Source: an uncultured Ardenticatenia bacterium (GTDB taxonomy: Bacteria > Chloroflexota > Anaerolineae > Promineifilales > Promineifilaceae). Taken from it: DNA of 10,783 nt. The translations under genes and the position numbers were made by a program. Below the pieces are notes generated by a model. It saw only the letters and a list, made by a program, of their open reading frames with translations, had not been told where the DNA came from and made no database searches. Positions within the stretch are counted from its first letter, which is position 1, and every line of letters begins with the position of its first letter. Of this stretch, positions 6,357 through 10,783 are shown piece after piece. The stretch is from NCBI GenBank assembly GCA_937858165.1, contig CALLZA010000402.1, forward strand, positions 1 to 10,783, in the 5' to 3' direction.

Positions 6357-6479
6357 CTCGACGAAGTCGATGATGCCTTTGGCGGCGTTGTTGAGGCGCG
6401 CCTGGCGCGCGTCGCGTCGCGCGGCAAAGCGGGCAGCGGCGGCCTGGTCTTACGGGTCGCTGGTCATTTGTTTGCTCCT
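6357..6479 (-). other. Interrupted N-terminal extension of the protease-nuclease gene
   Basis: On the minus strand a strong GAGGAG Shine-Dalgarno (about 6480-6475) precedes ATG 6467, which begins M-T-S-D-P and then meets TAA at 6452-6450. Beyond the stop the same frame is open for 31 codons (DQAAAARFAARRDARQAR, then AAKGIIDFVE) straight into ATG 6356. No ATG, GTG or TTG occurs between the stop and 6356, and 6356 itself has no Shine-Dalgarno. One base change would restore a 611-residue protein. A sequencing error, a true nonsense mutation or readthrough would each explain it. Confidence 0.7.
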
Positions 6480-6482
6480 CGG

Positions 6483-6539
6483 TGGGTCGGATTCTTTCTG
6501 CCCGCCAGCGTGGGCTGGATTCTTCCTACCCTACGAACG
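6483..6539. repeat. Imperfect tandem repeat, two units of about 28 bases
   Basis: Units 6483-6510 and 6511-6539 both run TGGG..GGATTCTT..CT.CCC and then diverge toward a shared final CG. About 17 of the first 21 positions agree. The pair lies in the divergent gap between the protease-nuclease gene and folE, upstream of the protease-nuclease Shine-Dalgarno. It looks like a dispersed intergenic repeat rather than coding sequence. Confidence 0.6.
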
Positions 6540-6582
6540 AGGATAGAGCATAAATCGAATTCCTGCGAGAAACGCGGGTCTA

Positions 6583-6591
6583 TGGCATAAT
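6583..6591 (+). promoter_or_regulatory. Extended -10 element upstream of folE
   Basis: TGGCATAAT is an extended -10 (CATAAT at 6586-6591, one base from consensus) that ends 9 bases before ATG 6601. It closely resembles the TGGTATAAT in front of mntA. No -35 is convincing at the usual distance. If used, the leader would be only about 2-4 bases long. Confidence 0.4.
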
Positions 6592-6600
6592 GTGGGGATT

Positions 6601-7254
6601 ATGATTGACGCAACTTATCTTGACAGAACAACGGAAGACCAGGGCGGTGGGCTGGAGGACGGGCCGGTGCTGGCGGCGGCCTGCAAAGAGGTCGTGGCCG
6701 ACGCGGTTTCAGCTATCCTGCGCGCTGTGGGCGAAGACCCGACACGCGAGGGGCTGCGCAGCACGCCCAACCGCGTCGCCCGCTCCTACGACGAACTGCT
6801 CATCGGCTACAAGGTTGATCCCGTGGCCCTGCTCAACAACGCCTTGTTCGAAGCCAGCTACAGCGAGATGGTGGTGGTCACCGACATCGACTTCTACAGC
6901 CTGTGCGAGCACCACATGCTGCCCTTCTTCGGCAAGGCCCACGTCGCCTACATCCCCAATCACAAGGTGATCGGCCTGTCGAAGATTCCGCGCATCGTTG
7001 AGGTCTACGCCCGCCGCTTGCAGATTCAGGAGCGCATGACGCGGCAGATTGCCGAGTTGATCGACCAGCTCGTGCAGCCGCTGGGCGTGGCCGTGGTCGT
7101 CGATGGGCTGCACATGTGCATGGCCATGCGCGGTGTGAAGAAGTCTAACGCCCGCATGCGTACCAGCGCCCTGCTGGGCACCTTCGCCGACAACCCCAAG
7201 ACGCGGGCCGAGTTCATGGAGCACATCGGGCCGGTAACGCGGACGCTGGTCTAG
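6601..7254 (+). CDS. folE: GTP cyclohydrolase I
   Basis: The enzyme is 217 residues from ATG 6601; a GTG at 6592 in the same frame would add three residues but would overlap the likely transcription start. It converts GTP to 7,8-dihydroneopterin triphosphate, the first step of folate biosynthesis and also a source of queuosine and pterin precursors. The zinc ligands are Cys102 and His105 ([20 protein letters not shown]) and Cys173 ([10 protein letters not shown]). The conserved [39 protein letters not shown] and QERMTRQIA segments are all present. It matches the type IA (zinc-dependent) family at normal length and is apparently intact. It stands alone on its strand, with no other folate gene in the window. 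The last 31 bases of its coding strand up to the stop are repeated just downstream. Confidence 0.96.
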   Translation: MIDATYLDRTTEDQGGGLEDGPVLAAACKEVVADAVSAILRAVGEDPTREGLRSTPNRVARSYDELLIGYKVDPVALLNNALFEASYSEMVVVTDIDFYSLCEHHMLPFFGKAHVAYIPNHKVIGLSKIPRIVEVYARRLQIQERMTRQIAELIDQLVQPLGVAVVVDGLHMCMAMRGVKKSNARMRTSALLGTFADNPKTRAEFMEHIGPVTRTLV

Positions 7255-7307
7255 TGCGTCGGTTGGCCGATGGGCCCACATCGGGCCGGTAACGCGGACG
7301 CTGGTCT
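7222..7307. repeat. 31-base perfect direct repeat at the folE 3' end
   Basis: Bases 7222-7252 (the end of folE, into its TAG stop) recur without a mismatch at 7277-7307, separated by 24 unrelated bases (7253-7276). The flanks do not match. The second copy is not translated. A short local duplication is the simplest reading. An attachment-site duplication or an assembly slip are alternatives. Confidence 0.9.
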
Positions 7308-7313
7308 GGGCAG

Positions 7314-7326
7314 CAACCACAGATTT
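7314..7326. repeat. Fragment of a CACAGAT-type dispersed repeat
   Basis: The bases AACCACAGATTT here match the start of the nine-base repeat block near 10358-10369 (AACCATAGATTT) except at one position. The array is cut short after one unit. The remaining convergent gap to 7419 shows no gene or clear terminator. Confidence 0.4.
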
Positions 7327-7419
7327 AAAGCGACGGCTGCCTAAGGCTCTGGTGTTAGGGTTGCCAGATGGTCAGGCCAAAGTGTTGGGCGACGGGAGAG
7401 CAGTCGCGGTCTGAGTCGC

Positions 7420-8331
7420 TCAAGCGTCAGGATCGGCCAGCCACATCTCGAACCAGTAAGCCAGATAGCGCCAGCGCCCCCAGTCATCGTAGACAGCCAG
7501 CAGTTCGCGCTCCGGGCGGCGCTCGCCGGCGAAGTAATGGGCGCTGACGAAGTCGCGCAAAACAGTGTCGTAGCCCAGGGCGTCGTAGCGGCCGAGCAGC
7601 ATCAGCAGTGTCGCCGCGGCGTAGGGGCCGACGCCCTTGATGCCCAACAGCGCGCGGCGCAACTCCGGCGTCGGCAACTTGCTGTTGGTCAGCCCTTCCA
7701 GGTCGAGTTCACCAGCGACGACGCGGCGGGCCAACTCGGCTACATAGGGGCCGCGATAGCCGAAGCGGGCCGCGGTCAGGGTGTCCAGCGGCGCGCCGGC
7801 GATCGCTTCGGGGGTGGGAAAGGCGCGGCGGGCGGCGTCACCGGGGAGTGGTTCGCCCAGAGCTTCGCACAGCGCCCGCGTCATGGCCTTGGTGCCGCTC
7901 CACTGGGTGTTGGTCGTGGCGATGGTCTTGACCACGTCCTCGAAGACCGTCGGCGAGCGCAGTAGCCGCCCCAGCCCGCTGCCGATGGCTGCCCAACGGC
8001 CGCCGCGCGCCGCGCACTGGGCGTAGAAGTCGCTGAAATCCTCATCGACGCGCAACATATGACCGACCTTGCGGGCGATCTCGGCCGTGTCGGCGGCGCT
8101 CAGGGGCGCGGCGGCGTCTACGGCGATGTTGATGACCGGGTGCTCGATGTCGCCCACGCCGGTGATATGCAGATCGACCACGTGGCCGGAATCCAGCCGC
8201 TCGATGCGGCCGAGGACGCGCGCTTCTTCGTCCCAACTCGTGGGGGCCAGCCGCGCCCAGCCGTGGGAGAAGGCGGACGCGGCGAAGTTAAAGGGGGGAG
8301 TCGGAGAGAGTTGCAGGTGGGTAATGCTCAT
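7420..8331 (-). CDS. HhH-GPD DNA glycosylase (AlkA/OGG1-like)
   Basis: The protein is 303 residues from ATG 8331. A TTG at 8421 would add 30 residues of low-complexity, non-conserved sequence and is less likely. The N-terminal about 110 residues form the beta-rich domain seen in AlkA and OGG1. The helical part begins with RSPTVFEDVVKTIATTN (126-141). The helix-hairpin-helix is LLGIKGVGPYAAATLL (228-243) and the catalytic aspartate is Asp255 (LGYDTVLRD). The place where OGG1 has its Schiff-base lysine holds Tyr237, so a monofunctional glycosylase that cuts the base-sugar bond without strand cleavage is more likely. Substrates would be alkylated or oxidised purines in base-excision repair. It is convergent with folE and divergent from the YqhA gene. 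Confidence 0.88.
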   Translation of the reverse strand: MSITHLQLSPTPPFNFAASAFSHGWARLAPTSWDEEARVLGRIERLDSGHVVDLHITGVGDIEHPVINIAVDAAAPLSAADTAEIARKVGHMLRVDEDFSDFYAQCAARGGRWAAIGSGLGRLLRSPTVFEDVVKTIATTNTQWSGTKAMTRALCEALGEPLPGDAARRAFPTPEAIAGAPLDTLTAARFGYRGPYVAELARRVVAGELDLEGLTNSKLPTPELRRALLGIKGVGPYAAATLLMLLGRYDALGYDTVLRDFVSAHYFAGERRPERELLAVYDDWGRWRYLAYWFEMWLADPDA

Positions 8332-8475
8332 GCCGCTGGTGTCCAGCCGAACTGACCTGGGCGCTATTAATCGCTCGGCTGATGACGGTGAAATGGTAGC
8401 CTGTCGAAGAAACCGGCGCAACGGCCGCTCTTTGTTATCGCGCGATTCTGGAGAACCACGTTACAAAGCTATTGG

Positions 8476-8554
8476 TTGCCAGCCACGCTCATTGGGCTAC
8501 GATCCCACTGGCCGGCGTCGCGTCATCCAACCCACCGCTCGCCGGCGGGATGAC
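8476..8554 (+). promoter_or_regulatory. Possible promoter and leader hairpin of the YqhA gene
   Basis: TTGCCA (8476-8481, five of six to -35 consensus) and TACGAT (8498-8503, four of six) are 16 bases apart, placing a start near 8510. In the leader, GTCATCC (8522-8528) pairs perfectly with GGATGAC (8548-8554), which contains the only Shine-Dalgarno-like bases ahead of ATG 8557. The stem could hide the ribosome site. Confidence 0.35.
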
Positions 8555-8556
8555 CC

Positions 8557-9087
8557 ATGCTCAAGAAGATCATCGCCTCCAGCCGCTACGTCGTCGCGGC
8601 AGCCTCAGTCGGGGCGTTCATCGCCTCGCTGCTGTTGCTCATTGTCGCCCTGGCCCAGACGATCGGCGTCGTCGGCCGCACCATTACCAACTTTCGCGCG
8701 GTGGCGGCCGACCCGAAGGAGTTGACGCTGGTGTTGGTCACCAACATCGACCTATTTCTGCTGTCGGCCGGGTTCTACATCATCGCCCTGGGCTTCTACG
8801 AGCTGTTTGTCGATGACAACATCGAGTTGCCCGACTGGTTGGAGATCCACGACTTTGACGATCTGAAGTCGAATCTGGTCGGCATCATTATCGTTGTGAT
8901 CGCCGTGGCCTTTTTGGGACAGGTGATCGACTGGAAGGGGGGTGCCGACATCGTCTACTTCGGCTTGGCTGTGGGCCTCGTGACGGCCGCGCTGACCTAT
9001 TTCATCACCGCCAAGGGCGCCAAAAACAAAAAGCCCCGCCCCGGTCCGCCGGCCGAGAACGACGGACCCACGTCAATGGACCACTGA
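8557..9087 (+). CDS. YqhA family (UPF0114-like) inner-membrane protein
   Basis: The protein is 176 residues with four hydrophobic segments at about 12-35, 60-85, 108-125 and 130-150. Between the second and third lie the family hallmarks: FYELFVDDNIELPDWLEI and DDLKSNLVGIIIVVIAV. The C-terminal 30 residues are Lys/Pro-rich and soluble. The family has no established function. The start at ATG 8557 follows a GGGATGA sequence that is a weak ribosome site. It is transcribed divergently from the DNA glycosylase gene and convergently with the DUF5661 gene. Confidence 0.82.
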   Translation: MLKKIIASSRYVVAAASVGAFIASLLLLIVALAQTIGVVGRTITNFRAVAADPKELTLVLVTNIDLFLLSAGFYIIALGFYELFVDDNIELPDWLEIHDFDDLKSNLVGIIIVVIAVAFLGQVIDWKGGADIVYFGLAVGLVTAALTYFITAKGAKNKKPRPGPPAENDGPTSMDH

Positions 9088-9100
9088 CAACCGGCGACCT

Positions 9101-9113
9101 GGGGCCGCGCCCC
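9101..9113. terminator. GC-rich hairpin between convergent genes
   Basis: GGGGC (9101-9105) pairs with GCCCC (9109-9113) around a three-base loop, in the 32-base gap between the YqhA and DUF5661 stop codons. There is no T-tract on either strand, so it is at best a weak bidirectional terminator. Confidence 0.35.
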
Positions 9114-9119
9114 GGCGGA

Positions 9120-9398
9120 CTAGTTGCTCTGAGCATCCCAATAGGCTTCGGCGTCGCGCTCCATAATCGCCAACCTGGAGTAGTAGTCGCGAATCTCCTT
9201 CAGGTGGGCCAAAGCTATCTTGCCGGTGACGATCTCGTCGTCGCCGGTCACGTTGGTCTGGTCATCGTGGAGGCCGTGCTCTAGTTCCACGGCCAACCCC
9301 ATGCGAAACTCCTCGATGCTGTACTTCGCCCAGTCGACGCCGATCTGGTCACCAATCCGCCGTGCCTCTTCCGTCGTAAACTGCCGCTTGGCTGCCAT
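9120..9398 (-). CDS. DUF5661 family protein
   Basis: The 92-residue cytoplasmic protein begins FTTEEARRIGDQIGVDWAKY and continues FRMGLAVELEHGL, then TNVTGDDEIVTGKIALAHL, then DYYSRLAIMERDAEAYW. This ordered set of motifs matches the short DUF5661 family, often seen as a stand-alone protein next to unrelated genes. Its function is unknown. The ATG at 9398 has a good AGGAG Shine-Dalgarno (9409-9405). It follows the dehydrogenase gene on the same strand after 49 bases, so it may be co-transcribed. A TACAC/GTGTA inverted repeat (9409-9420) lies just upstream. Confidence 0.8.
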   Translation of the reverse strand: MAAKRQFTTEEARRIGDQIGVDWAKYSIEEFRMGLAVELEHGLHDDQTNVTGDDEIVTGKIALAHLKEIRDYYSRLAIMERDAEAYWDAQSN

Positions 9399-9433
9399 AA
9401 CGCTCTCCTACACTGGTGTACTGTCTTAACTAA

Positions 9434-9468
9434 GGACTGCTCACTGCCTACTGCCCCGTGCCCACTTG
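9434..9468. repeat. Heptamer array at the dehydrogenase 3' end
   Basis: On the minus strand, successive seven-base units follow GCAGTRR: three clear units (9434-9454) and two degenerate ones (9455-9468). They cover the last codons and the TAG stop (9450-9448) of the dehydrogenase and the following gap. The C-terminal residues QVGTGQ are encoded by repeat bases and are probably not functional. Confidence 0.65.
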
Positions 9469-10344
9469 CCGCCCGGCCAACTGCTCCAACGCCTTGACCA
9501 GCGCGTGGTTGCCCTCGCCGCCCAGGCCGCGCTGTTGCAGCGTGCGGTAGAACTGGAAGACGAGCGCCGTCGAGGGCAAGGGGATGCCCAGTTCGTCGGC
9601 TGCTTCCAGCACCAGGCGCAAATCCTTCTGCTGCAAATCGATGGTAAAGCCCGGCCGCCAGTCGCGGCGGATGACCTGGGGGCCGCGGTTGTTGAGCATC
9701 CAACTGCCGGCCGCGCCGCCACCGACGGCGGCCAGCGTCCGCTCCAGGTCCAGCCCGCCGGCCTGGGCCAGCAGCAGCGCCTCGGCCACGCCCTGCATCG
9801 TCACGACGACGAGCACCTGATTGACCAGCTTGGCCATCTGCCCTGCCCCCTGGCCGCCGACGTGGGTGATGGTCTGGCCCATCGCCTGCAACACCGGCAG
9901 GGCGCGGGCCACCTGGTCGGCCTCGCCGCCGAGCATGATGCTGAGCGTGCCTCGCGCCGCGCCCTCGCTGCCGCCGCTGACCGGAGCATCCAGTAGGTGT
10001 ACTCCCTTCTGCCGCAGCCGGACGGCGATGGCCCGCGTCGCTTCAGGGCTGATGGTGCTGCAATCGATCACCAGCGCGCCGGGTCGCGCGCCTTCGATGA
10101 CGCCGCCGGGGCCGAGGATGACCGCCTCTACGTCGGGCGTGTCGCTGACGCAGGTGATGATGATGTCGCTACGCCCGGCCAGGTCGGCCGGGCCGGCGGC
10201 GACGGCCGCGCCCGACTCGGCCAGCGGCGTGATGCGGCCGGGAGTGCGGTTCCAGACGGTCAGGTCATAGCCCGCCCGCAAGATGTTGGCGGCCATCGCG
10301 CCGCCCATGATGCCTAGTCCGATGAAGCCGATCGATTCTTTCAT
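9448..10344 (-). CDS. NAD(P)-dependent beta-hydroxyacid dehydrogenase (3-hydroxyisobutyrate dehydrogenase family)
   Basis: The protein is 298 residues, the usual length of the family. The N-terminal Rossmann motif GLGIMG is at 9-14 and the strand ending VWNRTPGR follows. The substrate loop is DAPVSGG (Ser123), and the catalytic lysine is Lys172 in GAGQMAKLVNQ with Asn175. The C-terminal helical domain contains FTIDLQQKDLRLVLEAADEL. Family members oxidise 3-hydroxyisobutyrate or reduce tartronate semialdehyde (GarR type) with NAD(H) or NADP(H). After the Rossmann beta-2 strand the residues are Asn-Arg-Thr, compatible with NADP, but this is not decisive. The choice between the two reactions cannot be made from sequence alone. 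A strong promoter lies upstream (10389-10417). Confidence 0.9.
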   Translation of the reverse strand: MKESIGFIGLGIMGGAMAANILRAGYDLTVWNRTPGRITPLAESGAAVAAGPADLAGRSDIIITCVSDTPDVEAVILGPGGVIEGARPGALVIDCSTISPEATRAIAVRLRQKGVHLLDAPVSGGSEGAARGTLSIMLGGEADQVARALPVLQAMGQTITHVGGQGAGQMAKLVNQVLVVVTMQGVAEALLLAQAGGLDLERTLAAVGGGAAGSWMLNNRGPQVIRRDWRPGFTIDLQQKDLRLVLEAADELGIPLPSTALVFQFYRTLQQRGLGGEGNHALVKALEQLAGRQVGTGQ

Positions 10345-10360
10345 AGTCCAGAGGAGTAAC

Positions 10361-10387
10361 CATAGATTTCACAGATGTCACAGATTA
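10361..10387. repeat. Three-unit nine-base repeat (CACAGATNN)
   Basis: Three successive nine-base units follow CACAGATKW (the first has CATAGAT), beginning just upstream of the dehydrogenase start. On the minus strand they read as repeated ATCTGTGA. The predicted transcription start falls within or next to them, so they make up much of the 5' leader. A truncated copy lies at 7314-7326, which suggests a dispersed repeat family. Confidence 0.65.
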
Positions 10388-10388
10388 C

Positions 10389-10417
10389 ATTATCGACCCG
10401 GGAAGCTGGGCTGTCAA
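10389..10417 (-). promoter_or_regulatory. Near-consensus sigma-70 promoter of the dehydrogenase gene
   Basis: On the minus strand, TTGACA (10417-10412, six of six) is followed after exactly 17 bases by GATAAT (10394-10389, five of six). The predicted start is near 10382, giving a leader of about 38 bases before ATG 10344. It is the strongest promoter in the window by consensus. Confidence 0.72.
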
Positions 10418-10426
10418 TCAATGACG

Positions 10427-10633
10427 CCGCCCCTTTGCGGAGAGCGGATATTCAGAAGGGCTTCTCTTCGCGGAGTGCGCAGCCTCAGATGCGTGTCTCC
10501 ACCCGTGAGACTTTTCCCGGCAGGTCTGACCCCATCTGAGGCTGCGGACTCCTCCTTCGCTCCTACTGGTGAGCTTTGGTCGCCCTGTGCCGAGCCGTTG
10601 TGGGGATTAAGAAGGTGCGTCGCACGAAGCTCA
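10427..10633. ncRNA. Candidate structured non-coding region at contig edge
   Basis: The 10388-10653 stretch has no credible gene. It is packed with consecutive stems: 10437-10444 with 10464-10471 (8 pairs, one G-U), directly followed by 10472-10491 with 10533-10552 (19 of 20 pairs), which encloses a GTCTC/GAGAC hairpin (10495-10511). Then TGAGCTT 10570-10576 pairs with AAGCTCA 10627-10633 and encloses a GTGC/GCAC hairpin (10615-10625). The strand is undetermined because the stems are symmetric. It could be a structured RNA, an intron or insertion-sequence end, or a decayed palindromic element. I do not recognise a named family. Confidence 0.4.
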
Positions 10634-10653
10634 TCCGGCGCGTGGGTAAGAAG

Positions 10654-10783
10654 CTGTCTCTTATACACATCTGACGCTGCCGACGGGCGATCTAGTGTAG
10701 ATCTCTGTGGTCGCCGAATCCTTAAAAAAAAAATAAACACAAGAATCACGTTAGATGCGCTATACGGAAGACCGATATACGAT
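10654..10783. other. Inverted Nextera adapter and low-quality tail
   Basis: The reverse-complemented Tn5 mosaic end CTGTCTCTTATACACATCT is exact at 10654-10672. The rest of the P5-side Nextera adapter follows, with the same index (read as GCGATCTA), up to about 10718. Poly-A and unplaceable bases complete the contig. None of it is genomic. Confidence 0.97.

Noticed and set aside
5580..6590. 336-residue plus-strand ORF
   Set aside because: It is antisense to the protease-nuclease gene, with Val/Glu/Ala-rich composition typical of a high-GC shadow frame; the opposite strand has complete catalytic motifs.
10570..10633. tRNA-like fold with a 7-pair closing stem
   Set aside because: There is no T-loop consensus, the would-be T-arm loop has only three bases, and there is no anticodon arm of the right size.
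103..10653. CRISPR array, rRNA or tRNA genes
   Set aside because: No regularly spaced repeats of 24-40 bases and no rRNA or tRNA consensus segments were seen on either strand.
84..10672. 19-base perfect terminal inverted repeats resembling a Tn5-type transposon
   Set aside because: They are the Tn5 mosaic ends used in Nextera libraries and are embedded in P5 adapter sequence with an index; no transposase lies between them.
10414..10749. 111-residue minus-strand ORF
   Set aside because: It begins in adapter sequence, and the rest covers the paired-stem region; no recognisable domain.

Overview
The window is a metagenome-style contig of high-GC bacterial DNA (insert about 103-10653) flanked at both ends by Illumina Nextera library adapter. 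The left end carries a poly-T tail, a P5 adapter with mismatches, an 8-base i5 index and the Tn5 mosaic end (84-102). The right end carries the inverted copy (mosaic end 10654-10672). Nothing outside 103-10653 should be treated as genome.

The organism is probably an environmental member of the Chloroflexota, class Anaerolineae or a relative. This rests on gene style, on the mixture of genes (HepT_2-like HEPN/MNT pair, trypsin-nuclease fusion, DUF5661, YqhA, SigK-like ECF factor) and on short heptanucleotide repeats around gene ends. There is no rRNA or other marker, so the assignment is inference.

Layout. 103-1064 (-): an ECF sigma factor followed after 3 bases by its anti-sigma factor, which runs off the contig. 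1195-1374 (+): a divergent 59-residue glycine-zipper membrane protein, followed by a foldable intergenic segment (1409-1500). 1581-3761 (+): a histidine phosphatase and a DHA2-type MFS exporter. 3758-6467 (-): a conflict or defence-like cluster made of a trypsin-like protease/DNA-RNA non-specific nuclease fusion, an MntA nucleotidyltransferase antitoxin and a HepT-like HEPN RNase toxin; the last two overlap by 25 bases. 6601-7254 (+): GTP cyclohydrolase I, with a duplicated 3' end. 7420-8331 (-): an HhH-GPD DNA glycosylase. 8557-9087 (+): a YqhA-family membrane protein. 9120-10344 (-): an NAD(P)-dependent beta-hydroxyacid dehydrogenase, with a near-consensus promoter, followed by a DUF5661 protein. 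10427-10633: a non-coding, strongly foldable stretch that ends at the contig break.

How the genes work together. Sigma plus anti-sigma form a signalling pair. mntA plus hepT form a toxin-antitoxin pair, and the protease-nuclease gene lies just upstream on the same strand. The remaining genes are housekeeping or metabolic and show no obvious shared pathway. The most interesting items are the trypsin-nuclease/HEPN-MNT neighbourhood with its apparently leaderless antitoxin gene, the in-frame stop near the true start of the protease-nuclease gene, the paired-stem non-coding region at the right end, and several families of short tandem repeats at gene ends.
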